From assembly GCA_946811695.1 (NCBI GenBank), contig OX328124.1, positions 84,225,293 to 84,289,292 of the forward strand: a DNA stretch of 64,000 nucleotides, read 5' to 3'. The translations under genes and the position numbers were made by a program. The notes under the pieces were generated by a model, which saw only the letters and a list, made by a program, of their open reading frames with translations, was not told where the DNA came from and did no database searches. Positions 1 through 11,020 of the stretch are shown one piece after another (the stretch's first letter is position 1; each line of letters starts with the position of its first letter). This DNA comes from Gonocerus acuteangulatus (taxonomy: Eukaryota; Arthropoda; Insecta; Hemiptera; Coreidae).

Positions 1-1110
1 AACTGGCTATTCTATTTTTCGCTCGACAAGTTAGGTTCATATAAATGCTTCTCCAGGTTTTCGATTTAAACGAGTGTGCTACATATTTAAGATATGAGGT
101 AAGGATAAACGATGAAGAAGAACGAGAATGTCCCAAAAACTGTTGCGTAAATAAATGGGTAAAATCTCTGAAAGCGAATATACGATATACACGGGGTTTG
201 TGTTATCTCTAGATCTAGGCCGAACAGGCCCGCCTCAACTCCCCAACTGGTTTCTGAGTCATGTCAATTAATTGCTCTCTTCTGGGGTAAAAGTTCCGGA
301 TTCGGTACTTGGACTGTCGACGTCAGTAGACTTCTACAGTTTCTTTATCTTTAAGTAAACAATTCTCGTAGATAAATGAGGATCTGACGCGGATATGGGG
401 CTGTCTTCGTTTGCGCAATCATCAGAGCTTAGATGAAGACGTGTTTTATCTTTTTAGTTTTGTTGGATGGTTACGTTCCGAAACTACTGTGCGGGACAAA
501 CTTCTTGATTTAAAGGCTGTTCGTTTCTACCGTCCGTCCCTCTAGATCAGAGTTTCTCAAACATTTTAAATGTGCCACCTCGTTATGCCACAGACCGTAA
601 ACCTTTTTTAATGAACTGATATTAAGCTGTTTAATATAAGAGAGGGAAAGATATGCTTACCATTTTTACCCTTGTTATTATTTCAACCCCGATTCTTAAC
701 GTCTCCACTCGGATCCATCACAAAGACGGACTCCCAGGAGAAACCTTGGGCCTCCATTCGTGAAGTAATACTGGAAAATGATCTCGCGAAACAGTAATAA
801 TATTCAGCAAAACGCAGTTTTAAATTTGAATTTGTATACAAAATGTCTGCTAATATATGTAATGCTATTTCTCCGCCCGTTTCGAGAGTCGGAGTCTAGA
901 GACATCGAGATGGGAGTTATTGATAAGAGGACAAGAAAGAAGAAAGAGACCGAAAGTTAATTAATGTAACAGTTTTTGGTTTTTATCTGCAATCTTGTAG
1001 ATTTCCTAATTAGAGGGAAGAAGCAGTAGTTTCCAGGGAACTGGTCTCATTACTTCGTTACTGAGTCACTTAACGGGAAAACATCTTGAAGCCATATTAT
1101 AGTGTTTATG
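1..1110. other. Unassigned AT-rich sequence
   Basis: I see no recognisable gene or repeat here. A 60-codon open frame at 778-960 has no family resemblance and is of a length expected by chance. Confidence 0.5.
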
Positions 1111-1132
1111 GAGTTTTCTGAGGTGAGAGGAC

Positions 1133-1438
1133 ATGGAAATGTGGCAACTAATTGTACGGATGAGACACCATATCAGTCTGATGCGAAAAAGTAGCTTTTG
1201 GAAAACCTCATCTCAAGACAATAGTCGAGATGAGGTGGTTCTGTCGAGGATTGGAATTGGACACACTAATCTCACCCGTGAAAATTTATTTAAAAGAGAA
1301 TCAAGGCCTGAATGCAGTGCTTGTGGCGAATATCTTACTATTAAACACATTTTTACTGAATGCAGAGCCTACGAATCCGGTCGTATCAACTCTGTGATAT
1401 ACTTAGGGACGACCGCGAATCAAACCAGAGAGCGTTGA
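1133..1438 (+). pseudogene. Jockey-type LINE ORF2 C-terminal remnant
   Basis: The open frame of 101 codons encodes the far C-terminus of a non-LTR retrotransposon polyprotein. In the live element this part follows the reverse transcriptase (and any RNase H-like region). Visible marks are RDEVVLSRIGIGHTNLTRE at about residues 33-51 and a C-x2-C-x7-H-x4-C knuckle (CSACGEYLTIKHIFTEC) at about residues 62-78. Both are typical of arthropod Jockey/I/R1-group LINEs and both recur in the remnant near 56.3 kb. Nothing upstream resembles a reverse transcriptase, so the copy is 5' truncated, as usual for LINEs. The annotated ATG is only the first in the frame. The clade call is by motif memory; Jockey fits best but I-like groups are possible. 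Confidence 0.8.
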
Positions 1439-1680
1439 GTTTTTTGAGAGCCACTGAGCTATTTAATAAAATATAATAAGCAATTATTTCAATTAACTTT
1501 AATTTTTATTTAATCTTTAGTTTCAATATTAGTGTATTTTATTTTCAACAACTTAATTTGTTTCTTTTTTTATTTATTTCCCTATTACATTAACATTCAT
1601 TTCAAATTTCAATAGGCAACAATGACCCGTGTGGTTGAATTGCATAATACAAAAGAAAAAAAAAAAAAAAAAAAAAAAAA
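1439..1680 (+). mobile_element. LINE 3' UTR and poly(A) tail
   Basis: AT-rich sequence runs from the stop codon of the LINE remnant to an A-run at about 1650-1680. This order fits the 3' end of a retrotransposed LINE copy. Confidence 0.6.
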
Positions 1681-2550
1681 GTAGTTTTTTATTTCGAAAT
1701 TCCTTATATAATTTGTAATTAATTAATATAGTTTCTCTAGGAGTATTTGTTATTTGATATCTATAAATGCATAGTTAGGAAGCTCTTGCTTCACGGACTC
1801 TCTTCAAATTATAAAACGAAATTTTACTTAATTAATCTCTATAATATTGTATTCGATCAGGAAAAATGGGAGAGAGTACGTATTGTATGGAGCACCTCAA
1901 GAAACATAAAAATTTTAAAAAATATGTTACACCTGACATTTTTTTTGCATGCCTTTGTGATTGTCAACAATCAATTGTTGATGCTACACGAATCAGATTT
2001 GTTTTTGTTAGATTGCCTTTTCTAGGTAATGCTAGATATTGTGCACGAAAAAAAAATCCCTTCGGAGAGGAAATACAAGATCCCCCTTAAAAAAAAAAAA
2101 AAAAAAAAAAAAAAGTAGTTTTTTATTTCGAAATTCCTTATATAATTTGTAATTAATTAATATAGTTTCTCTAGGAGTATTTGTTATTTGATATCTATAA
2201 ATGCATAGTTAGGAAGCTCTTGCTTCACGGACTCTCTTCAAATTATAAAACGAAATTTTACTTAATTAATCTCTATAATATTGTATTCGATCAGGAAAAA
2301 TGGGAGAGAGTACGTATTGTATGGAGCACCTCAAGAAACATAAAAATTTTAAAAAATATGTTACACCTGACATTTTTTTTTTCATGCCTCTGTGATTGTC
2401 AACAATCAATTGTTGATGCTACACGAATCAGATTTGTTTTTGTTAGATTGCCTTTTCTAGGTAATGCTAGATATTGTGCACGAAAAAAAAATCCCTTCGG
2501 AGAGGAAATACAAGATCCCCCTTAAAAAAAAAAAAAAAAGAAAAAAAAAA
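1681..2550 (+). repeat. Tandem duplication, period 434 bp, poly(A)-punctuated
   Basis: Unit 1 (1681-2088) and unit 2 (2115-2523) are almost identical, differing mainly in a T-run near 1940 / 2373. Each begins GTAGTTTTTTATTTCG and ends CAAGATCCCCCTT followed by an A-run of about 20-25 bases. The pattern is poly(A)-unit-poly(A)-unit-poly(A). The open frames inside (1747-2025, 2181-2525) duplicate along with it and look non-coding. Either a poly(A)-tailed unit was tandemly duplicated, or two copies were inserted head to tail. Confidence 0.85.
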
Positions 2551-3003
2551 CTTATTACTACTTACTTGCTAGGTGAATTATCTTTCCTAATTATTATTCC
2601 TGTATTATGCTGAGCCCGGTGTGTACGAGGTGACATTAATGGAATTCAGGAGAGGCGATCTAAAGGCCAATCCTGATATAGGCCTGCACCTGAACGGAGG
2701 CTCTCGGAATGAAGTGTCGGCTCCAACTAGGTCGCCTGCATCCTACAAGAGGATCTAAAGCCTTTTATTACTCCAGGATAAAGAAATCCTACAGAAAAAG
2801 TAGTTTTTAATCTTCCTATTTTGGAGTGAAACTCGCTTAGGAAATTCACTCCACCAGAAGAAATAAAATAAGCAAGGAACAACATCAATAAAAATTCAAT
2901 ATCACTGACAATTAAGTTATTTAAACCGATTCCATATGTTTCTCACCCCTTTGGTGGCATCATGAAGAGTGATAAAATTCTGTACAACCTAATTCTCTAA
3001 CAA
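2551..3003. other. Unassigned sequence
   Basis: Slightly GC-richer around 2600-2760 but with no open frame or repeat I recognise. Confidence 0.4.
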
Positions 3004-3220
3004 TAGCCACGTCAATTTTTTTTTTTTTTTTTTTTTTTATTTACGGCGCATCTACATCTAGGTCATTAGCGCCGACACCCAGGGAGCAGCGAGGAATTTT
3101 ACCAGCGAGCCGTGGGATGATAAAATTCCTGCCGGAGGTTGGGAATCGAACCCACCATCTCCCGCTTATGAATCCAAGGCGCTAGCCATTAGACCACGGG
3201 AGACCCCTAGCCACGTCAAT
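3004..3220 (-). mobile_element. tRNA-derived SINE (SINE-A), full length, with TSD
   Basis: Read on the minus strand, the copy starts GGGGTCTCCCGTGGTCTA with an A-box-like TGGTCTAATGGCTA and an exact B box GGTTCGATTCC. It continues through a unique body and ends ATGCGCCGTAAAT plus an A-run (the T-run at 3017-3038). The element is 3017-3207, flanked by a perfect 13-bp target-site duplication TAGCCACGTCAAT (3004-3016 and 3208-3220). The tRNA-like head has no acceptor-stem closure and is fused to the body, so it is a SINE promoter and not a tRNA gene. Confidence 0.93.
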
Positions 3221-3784
3221 AGTGCGATTATTAGATACGTCATCACTCAGGTATAAATATTGAGCTGTGTAACTTCGAATGACTCCGAAAAACAAAAATC
3301 GATCACCCAGAAGGAGATAAGTTATTTAAAATAAAAAAAAATATTCCTTACTCATTTATTTAGAATTCAGTCAGTTTCAATTTTTTTTTTCCTGAACCTA
3401 TAATATAAGGTATAAGTTTAATTTACTACTCTTTAAGTGGATTATTTTGTATTCGGTACCTACTGAAGTAGAGTTTTATTAATGCATAAACTAAATATTA
3501 TAGTGCTTAGAAGATATTGTAGTTTTGGCCCTACTATTATGTGCTTTTGACGTTCCTGATATTACTCATCAATGTCTATTAAAATGTCCCATTAAATTTT
3601 ACATATGATGGCATTCGGCAAATATGACCGAGATTCAAATAAAAGATGTAGAAATTATATGATGTGGTATGTAGGCATATGAATGCATGCAAATAGTATA
3701 TAGAACTGTATATGAAGTAATAATGTAAAAAAAACAGTAAAATTAGATAGTACTTATTATTTGAATAGACTTCTATAGTCTAAA
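3221..3784. other. Unassigned AT-rich sequence
   Basis: Nothing recognisable apart from short A/T runs. Confidence 0.4.
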
Positions 3785-4080
3785 TAGGGGACCATCATCT
3801 CCCGGGCTCTAAAATGGTCCAATTTTGTTAAAATTTAGTACAAAAATCTTTCCGCTAATTTAAGAGGGAAGTTCGTTAACCAGGAGAGTCCGTCCACCGG
3901 CACGTGGCTTTTAAAGTGAAATTCGTGCGAAAAAAATTTGTTTTCGATTTCATATGCTTCCAGGTACTCGTTTTATATGTTCCTTGGTGTAGAAAAGCGA
4001 ATAGACCCATTTTTAAGGCGATATCCGTAACCATTTTCGAAATAAGTGGAAAAATAGTTGAATAAAGTTTTTGGTTAGGG
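3785..4080 (+). repeat. Dispersed repeat family F, copy 1
   Basis: Shares a series of blocks with copies near 5.7, 10.5, 45.9, 52.7 and 55.6 kb: GGGCTCTAAAATGG, then GTTCGTTAACCA, then TCCGTCCACCG, then GGCGATATCCGTAACC and TTTTCGAAATAAGTGGAAA. Divergence between copies is large, so the family is old. It has no open frame and no clear class. Confidence 0.65.
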
Positions 4081-5506
4081 TACTTAAAACCATGGGATTA
4101 ATTTGATATATGAATAAAAGTAAAGTAAAGAAATAATGAAAGTATGACGCGAATATAATCCATTATCAGAAATTGCACTATAAAAATACTCGACTGATTC
4201 ACAAATATTACATTATCTAAATGAAAATAAATTACAAAAATTTGGGCATTGATAACTACGAAGTTGATTGCCCAAACACCCAATCCATTCATCCAATTCT
4301 CAGATTGGACGGTCCATTACCTGAGAAATAACTAATAAAACCAAACGGGGAACAAAAATGAAAATAAATATTACTCCATATCGATGCAGGATTATATAAA
4401 AATAAAATAAGATTCTAGATCACGAAAATTGCTCTCCATTAAGCTGGAAGGAAATATGGGAAGAACCGCAATTACTGAATACAACCCGATTCGAAGATTT
4501 AGTCTAATATTATAAGATAATAAAAGGAGAAAAATATGAAACGACTCGGGTTTCAGTGAACCCATTATTATTATTATTAAATCTTTGACGAGATCGAATG
4601 GCCTACATAAAAGGGGCTCAGAACCCGAGAGAGTGTTGTAAACGTATAATTATGAAATTCGAGCTCACATTACAGTTTGAAGGAAAACAAACTCTTTTAT
4701 TTTTTTCCTGGCACACTCTCTAGGCTCATTCTGAGACAAAGAATGGCCTTCGGCTGTAAATAATAATTTAAACCTATTTACCACTTAGTTAGATCTGCTT
4801 GGGTAAACTTTAATTACATAACTTGTATTGTATCGTAAAAATAATTTCAATAAACAACATAATCGAGTATTAAAATCCTCTAATCGTATTGATCTTCACC
4901 TGAAATTGTAAACTTATTTATTTTTTCATTCCTCTTTATTTTGAAGTTTAGGCCAGTTAGCCATTTACAAAATAGAAGAAAAATAAACTAAACCTACTAT
5001 TTTGATATACCATAAAACCCCCTCATTTCTCCGTTAAATCAATTTATCAACCTTCTAACCAATATTTATTTATTTATTTCATGATATTGATTATTTACAT
5101 ATATCATGAAATATCTTATAAATATTTGGAGTAGTAAAATAAATCTCAGTTTTTTTTTTAAAAAAATAATGGAATTAGTGAAATAACTGTGATACATAAC
5201 ATTAATGCATAAGATAAAAATAATTTTAATGATAAAAGCTGGTTTAAAAATAATTCCAGGGTGACAAAGACTAGATTACAGATTGTAAAAAAAAAAGGCT
5301 GCTGTTTTTAAGATAAACGAAGTTCTCAATTATATAACTATTGGACAGAGGGTTGCTAAATTGATGAAAAGGAAAAATAAGGGGGACATATGCTATTTTA
5401 TCACTTAAAATTATTTTCGTTCTAGTATGAAAATGCCTAAATGGAAGAAATGTAAAGTAAAAGAGGAATTAATAAATGAATAAGGTGTTTTTAATAATTT
5501 TGACCT

Positions 5507-5510
<4 letters not shown>
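4081..5510. other. Unassigned AT-rich sequence
   Basis: Only A/T runs and short ATT repeats (around 4567). The 64-codon minus frame at 4098-4292 has no resemblance to a protein family. Confidence 0.4.

Positions 5511-5541
<31 letters not shown>
5511..5541. repeat. Poly(T) tract of about 31 bases
   Basis: Uninterrupted T-run. It could be the tail of a minus-oriented retrotransposed copy whose body I do not recognise. Confidence 0.8.
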
Positions 5542-5542
<1 letters not shown>

Positions 5543-5689
5543 TTAAAAATATCATATGAGTAATATAATATGAATATAATAATCTTAAATAACCAGCAGA
5601 GGTTCAACAATTCGTTATAAGAAAACTAAAGTAAAGATCTGGTGATAATAGAAAAGAATAATACGAAGTGTTTCGGGCAAATAGGAATT

Positions 5690-5935
5690 TTTCCGAAAAT
5701 CCTATGATAAATCAAGTTTTTTCCATTTTCCTCGACAACGGTTATAGATTAATCACGTTCAATTAATTATACAACGTGTACATAGAAAACCGGTAACGAA
5801 AAAAAATGAAAGTGTTACGATATTTTGCACGCGATTGTTTGTTTCGGTGGACGGATTCTGCTGATTAACGAACTTCACTTTTGAAATGACATAAAGAATT
5901 TTGTACCGAAAGCGATTCATTTTTGAGCCAGCTGC
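5690..5935 (-). repeat. Dispersed repeat family F, copy 2
   Basis: The reverse complement reads GGCTCAAAAATG, then AAGTTCGTTAATCAGCAGAA, then TCCGTCCACCG, then TATAACCGTTGTCGAGG. The block order is the same as in the copy at 3785-4080. Confidence 0.65.
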
Positions 5936-6774
5936 AGCGCGAACAGAACATGTATTTACATATTTTGGACCAAAAATTTAAAATTTCTAGTCAGCACTTC
6001 CGGATTGCGTTATGTGGTCAACCTCATAAACGCTCTAAATGCCGAAGGTCGGAAGCAAAGCTGACTGGCATATTTTCCCCCCAAAAGCCAGTGTTCCTGA
6101 GTGAGGACTAGAGAGGCCTGGAGTTCCCAGCACTATTATGCTATTAACCGAACGGGTACTGGCTCTGGATTAAGGAAAGCTAAAAGCGGAATTCGCGGGT
6201 TCCTTGTCATCCTCCATCGCTCAATCCTTCTCTTTCCCTTACTGTATTCGTGAACGTGGTGAAAGGAAGGTATACTGTCTCGTACCGTGGGCGATTCACT
6301 TTTAGCGAATTTGTAATCTATTCAGGAAACACGCTATTCAGGGACTTACTCTGTATGTGTACATGTAACAGACGATGTGGCTGAGATCCACGAATACACT
6401 TCAACTAGTTTGCAGTGCGGTGTACTCTTACTCGAAATGGCCGTTGAATATAATAAATTTCTTATTTTCATTCGATCATTTGTTTAACATAATTTTATCA
6501 CTGATTGGAGAGTTCGCAGAAATTGCAGGATATTGGAAGGGATGCCTTAACCACTATATTAGAATGTATTTTTTCGACAAACATTTAATCACAATTTTTA
6601 AGATACTTCATATTACCGATTTTTGTGTATTCTTGCAATTTTCATCTGATAACGCAACAATTTACAGAATGTTCCTTAAATGCAGCTGTACTGGAAAGAA
6701 CGGTTGGGAAAACTTTAATATTTTTTAATTTCCAAATCCTGGTCAATCGGAAAGTTAATTTTCTATATTTTTCA
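5936..6774. other. Unassigned, with a 117-codon open frame
   Basis: The frame at 6375-6728 is long for this window but matches no family I know and is rich in hydrophobic residues, as AT-rich random frames are. I do not call it a gene. Confidence 0.35.
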
Positions 6775-7375
6775 ATTTTAAGTCGGAATTGTTGGGATTC
6801 GGCTAAGACCAACAACCAGATTTTTGTAAAAATCTATATTTATAACGTTTTGTGATGTTCTTTGGCTGGTTTCTGCAGCAATGAATGCCCAGGGAATGGA
6901 GGAAGACTAAAACTAGCAGTTAAGTGAAAATATATTTTCACTACGGTCACTAACATATTGGCTACTTTTCACCATGGTTACGTACATATTGGCTGTATTT
7001 GCACCATGGGCACTTCTATCTGGGATATATTTTCACCATGGTCACTTATATATTGGCTCTATTTTCACCATGGTTCCTTACATATTGGCTGTATTTGCAT
7101 CATGGTCACTTCTATCTGGGATATATTTTCACCATGGTCAATAATATATTGGCTATGTTTTCACTATAGTAACTTATATATTGGCTACATTTTCACTATG
7201 ATCACTTAACTGCTAGCTCTGGTACTCATCCCCTAGGCATTTAGTGACGAAGAAGGCTGCCAAAGAGCATGCCGAAACGTTCTAAATTTAGATTCATTCG
7301 AAAATCTGATTAACGTACTTAGCTTACTCTCAAACGTTCCCTGGCTTCTTATCACTTCAACGACTAATTATCTGC
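6775..7375. mobile_element. Inverted-dimer PLE-like unit P1 with hammerhead-like motif
   Basis: The minus half (6785-6945) carries the tail block TTGGGATTCGGCTAAG and a worn hammerhead region. The plus half (7213-7375) carries CCCCTAGGCATT, a hammerhead-like motif at 7244-7282 and the tail block CTTCTTATCACTTCAACG. The halves meet head to head around AGCAGTTAAGTGA (about 6917) and ATCACTTAACTGC (7201), with a minisatellite between them. The plus motif retains GAAACG but has G in place of the first core C, so it is probably dead. Family assignment rests on the similar units near 8.7, 39.2, 47 and 49 kb. Confidence 0.65.
6933..7212 (+). repeat. Minisatellite of about 32-33 bp units
   Basis: Units built on TTTTCACCATGGTCACTTAT and ATATTGGCT repeat about eight times. 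Two longer blocks of about 96 bp are most alike. The 83-codon open frame across it (6958-7209) is a side effect of a period close to a multiple of three. Confidence 0.85.
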
Positions 7376-7906
7376 ACCTCATTTTGAAATATAGGCGTTC
7401 TTAATGAAAATAATGATTTTTTTTTTCTTCTGATAAATTCCATACATATATTTTTGAAACATAAAAGCATATTTGATTCATTACCATTCCCAGTGGAGAT
7501 GATGAATAATATGTCGAGGTGATGAATGAGGCCGTCCACGGCCACCTAAATGCCTTGAAATAAAAGAAAATACATATTTCAGAAAGGAGCCCATGACCTA
7601 TGTGATGGGTTCGTATATTCTCCTATTAGAGCCTAAATCCTTCTTGTAGGCCATTCTTATCACGTCTAGGAGGGGAGATTGCTTCTGGGGATGGATTCAG
7701 AGGCTTTCTTGTCATTCTTAGGCCCTTTTCGTGGGTTTTATGTTAAGTCGTCAAAAGTTCAGTCATTTATTCTGATTCCCATCCACTTTGATTACAAAGT
7801 AGTCAGTAATTGCTAATTTATTTACTCTGGAGAAATAATTAGTTTATTCAAGAAGTCATGAAATTATTTTAAACAAAACGAAATCTGTGAGATTTAACAA
7901 TTTTTT
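7376..7906. other. Unassigned sequence
   Basis: Nothing recognised. It ends with a short palindrome, AAATCTGTGAGATTTAACAA (7880-7899), which also occurs at about 20484-20503. Confidence 0.4.
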
Positions 7907-8011
7907 CCAACGAGCCATGGGATGAGAAAATTCCTGCCGCCGGTGGGAATCGAACCCACCATCTCCCGCTTATGAATCTAAGGCGCTATCCACTAGACCA
8001 CGGGAGAACCC
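7907..8011 (-). mobile_element. SINE-A copy lacking its 3' part
   Basis: The minus strand holds the tRNA-like head (B box GGTTCGATTCC, exact) and the first part of the body, but not the terminal ATGCGCCGT and A-tail. Flanks AACAATTTTTT and AACAAATGTTTT could be a worn TSD. Confidence 0.85.
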
Positions 8012-8314
8012 AACAAATGTTTTCTCTCAAATAACATATATCTATTTATAAATTTATGGATTCCACTCTAGAAAAATGATCTACTCCAATGTTTAGGCAT
8101 CCATATTCCTGTCGTGCTTTCCATCATTCATTTCAAACAGGCATCTGCCACCTTTTGTTGTCTTATATATATGTTTTTAAAACAATATTTATTGTTAATA
8201 AAATGAAGATAGTAAGCCGTTGAGAGGATAAGAAGTCAGAGATTGATTCCGCTTCCTCACCCCTCCCCCAGTCAAAACTATAAAACCCCCTGTGTAGTTG
8301 CTGTCCCTCATACA

Positions 8315-8775
8315 TTCAACCATGGTTACCTAAGTTGTCCCGCGAGGTCTTCCTCCCTCCCCCCTAGGCATTCTCTAGTGGTACGTATCTATATATTAAT
8401 TTTTATAAATTGTATTCACTTATAGAATAGATTGTATTTTCTCACTATGTGAAAAATGTTCCTTTTTTGTACTGATTAGTTTGTTGTACTGCTTACTTAC
8501 TACTTTCTGCATGCTGTTTACTTTCAAACTACCGTATTTTCATTGTTTAAAAATAAGATTGGTTAAAATTTATTGTCTTGATGTATATACTACGCTCATT
8601 TCTGCCTGTTTTTTACATTCAAGTTGTATATTTATTTTTTTACTTATAAGTTGTATTTTTTTTAGCTGAAGAAGGCTGCCAATGTGCAGCCGAAACGTCC
8701 AAATACAGATTTCTTCCTGAAAGTCTGACGTTTTTCTCCTAGCCGAATCCCAACCATACCTTGTCTTCGAATAAT
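8315..8775 (+). mobile_element. PLE-like half-unit P2 with intact hammerhead-like core
   Basis: The block CCATGGTTACCTAAGTTG followed by CCCCCCTAGGCATT (about 8330-8372) matches the upstream part of the plus halves elsewhere. The hammerhead core follows only at 8666, about 290 bp further on, so an unrelated insertion of about 8377-8663 is likely. Downstream, CCTAGCCGAATCCCAACCAT is the shared tail block. Confidence 0.6.
8666..8700 (+). ncRNA. Hammerhead-ribozyme-like motif
   Basis: CTGAAGA (8666-8672), one extra A, stem II GGCTGC/GCAGCC (8674-8679 with 8686-8691, six perfect pairs, loop CAATGT), GAAA (8692-8695), then CGTC with the expected cleavage after TC (8699). All invariant hammerhead residues I can check are present. 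Helix III is nearly absent, as known for small hammerhead variants in Penelope-like elements, which may need a dimer to cleave. Activity is inference. Confidence 0.6.
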
Positions 8776-9025
8776 CATAATTGTTTCTCAAATTAAATGG
8801 ATTTGTATAGGTTAAAATGTTTTCAAATGAATTTCATTGCGCGTTCATTTAGCTGACAAGCAAGGCGGCGAGTTCAATAATATTGTTTTTGATAATATTC
8901 AGGAAAAAAAACATTTGAAATTTGCTTAGCATAGGAATGGTGATATGCAGCGGGAGATTAGAAGATGTTTTAATATGTACGGCATATTCAAAATATCTCC
9001 TGTTAACCTAAATAAAACAATTTTT

Positions 9026-9175
9026 GGGGTCTCCCGTGGTCTAGTGGCTAGCTTGAATCATAAGCGGGAGATGGTGGGTTCGATCCCCACCGGCGGCAGG
9101 AATTTTCTCATCTCAGGGCTCGCTGGCTGCACCCTGGATGTCGGCGCTAATGGCCAAGAATTATGTCGATGCGCC

Positions 9176-9235
<60 letters not shown>
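9026..9235 (+). mobile_element. tRNA-derived SINE-A copy with long A-tail
   Basis: Starts GGGGTCTCCCGTGGTCTAGT, has B box GGTTCGATCCC, the shared body, GATGCGCCGT, and about 58 uninterrupted As (9178-9235). The head lacks a few bases of the anticodon arm compared with the 3.2-kb copy. The long pure A-tail suggests a fairly recent insertion, although I cannot define a clean TSD. Confidence 0.92.
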
Positions 9236-9238
<3 letters not shown>

Positions 9239-9299
9239 GAATAAAAATCTAAAACAATCAGAACACGCTTCTGGAAAAAAATACCAAAGAATATCAAAT

Positions 9300-10239
9300 C
9301 ATAATTTAGAAAAAATATTATTGTGTTTCTTACAATTTTAACCTCTTAAATACAAATTATCAGATGAATATACTAAAATTTGTAGTGTGGGCCGTACATC
9401 ATCATCGATCAATGAAGTAAACATTAATGTGGTAGAGAAAATACTGGTAGAAAAGCGAGCATCCTATCAGCTGATACAGGTATCTTTAGTCATTAACGCA
9501 GTGGAATTATGGACTATCAACTCGTAATTTGGATGTTGTGTACTCTTTGGATGGAGAAATGTTCATTAAACCTCAAGAAAATGAGCGTTAAAATTTTGAT
9601 GGCAATTACCTTAATAAATGCAAATTCATGAAAATTTGACTATTTAATGAGTATCATTAAATAATTTATTTTTTATACTTTTTTTCAAGAAAATCACATT
9701 TAACTACCTGCCAATACTTCATCTCTAACTACTTCAATTCTGTACTGATAATATCGTCCTGCCCGCGTGTGTATTTCGTGAAATAAAGACTCTTGTGCTA
9801 CTATAAAACGAAGCCCAAAATATGTTTAACAAACCTTTTTCAGTATTCAAATGAAAATCTGTGTTGAAGGTTGAATGATCTGATAATTAAATCATCAAAG
9901 TATTTACCTACCTGAACAGATTCAGTTGATCATTGAAAGAAAAAAAGTCTATTCACCTGAAATAAATAAATAAACATTGTTAGATATCATCTAGGGTTAA
10001 TAATATAATTAGGGGTTTATCTTGTTTACACAATTACATTTTTTTTTTTTTTAATTTCCCAGTAGATTCGGAGGAAGGTAAATACAGGGCGTGAATTTAG
10101 TTATAAAATTTTCTTCTTCAATTATTTATTATGTGCATAGACCACAATGCGAATTCAATTAACTCTATGTATACATTTTTGGTATAAAAAGCTCAAGCCT
10201 CAAAAAAAAATAAAATAATTAAATATAAAATGCATTTTT
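9300..10239. other. Unassigned AT-rich sequence
   Basis: No recognisable gene or repeat. Confidence 0.4.
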
Positions 10240-10484
10240 CGAAGACAATTTAGTAAGCTTCCACTTACCACGATTTTCTAACCGTTTTCGATATATTTAA
10301 GAATACTATATCCCAAAAATATTCATGTCCACTGATCAATTTTTTTTTTCGAATACTTCCTTAACTCCAAATGTAACCAAAATTTAAATATCTTAGTTTA
10401 GGTAAATTCCAAACATTCAGAAAATATTACAATTAAATCAAACGATTCTAAGTACCCAAACCAAACATTAGTTTTAAAATTATT

Positions 10485-10680
10485 TTTAATCCACTTTTCT
10501 ACAAAACGATACAGATATCGCCTTAAATATGGTTTCATTCGTTTTCTTACGTCGTTGAACGTATAAAACGACTAAATTCAAGCAAATTAACTCGAAAACG
10601 TAAGCGTTATAATTTTTTTTTTTTTTGCTCGACTTTCGCTCCAAAAAAACATTGTTTCGTTGAACGTATTATGGTGTTTT
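10485..10680 (-). repeat. Dispersed repeat family F, partial copy
   Basis: The reverse complement shares CGTTTTATACGTTCAACG, AGAAAACGAATGAAACCAT and TTTAAGGCGATATCTGTA with the 3' half of the 3.8-4.1 kb copy. A related scrap, AACCGTTTTCGATATATTTA, lies at about 10280. Confidence 0.55.
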
Positions 10681-11020
10681 TGTTTTTCCTTTTTTAGTGC
10701 ATCGACTGCTGGGGTCAATATTCTGGTGTTAACTGAATATCAACTTTCATACTACAAACTCAAATACAAAAATTAAAATTAATATTCAACTATTAATTAC
10801 TTAGATATTTCAGAGATACTATCTAAAGCAAAAGCCAATTTAAAATGTACCTTAATAAAGTTGAGAAATCACAATTTTTGTAAATTCGGTTTGATCCCAT
10901 TGAGAGGAGAGAGAGGCTGTAAAAATCTGTGAATGGCGGGAGTGAGAGGTGAGGAGGTCTGAGGAGCTGGTGATAGGAGAGTGGGTCATTGATAAGAAGC
11001 TAGGCCTGGCGTATCGATCT

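Noticed and set aside
4560..4760. Inverted repeat (GAGAGAGTGTT / AGAGAGTGTGCC)
   Set aside because: Only short, imperfect matches; arms do not extend.
6375..6728. 117-codon ORF as a host gene
   Set aside because: No recognisable family, hydrophobic chance-like composition, and no supporting context.
6958..7209. Repetitive 83-residue protein
   Set aside because: The frame stays open because the minisatellite period is close to a multiple of three. It has no start context or family.
9026..9100. tRNA gene
   Set aside because: A and B boxes are present, but there is no acceptor-stem closure and the head runs into a repeat body with a poly(A) tail. It is a SINE.
9058..9297. Open frames with poly-lysine or poly-phenylalanine runs
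   Set aside because: They are translations of the SINE-A body and its A-tail.
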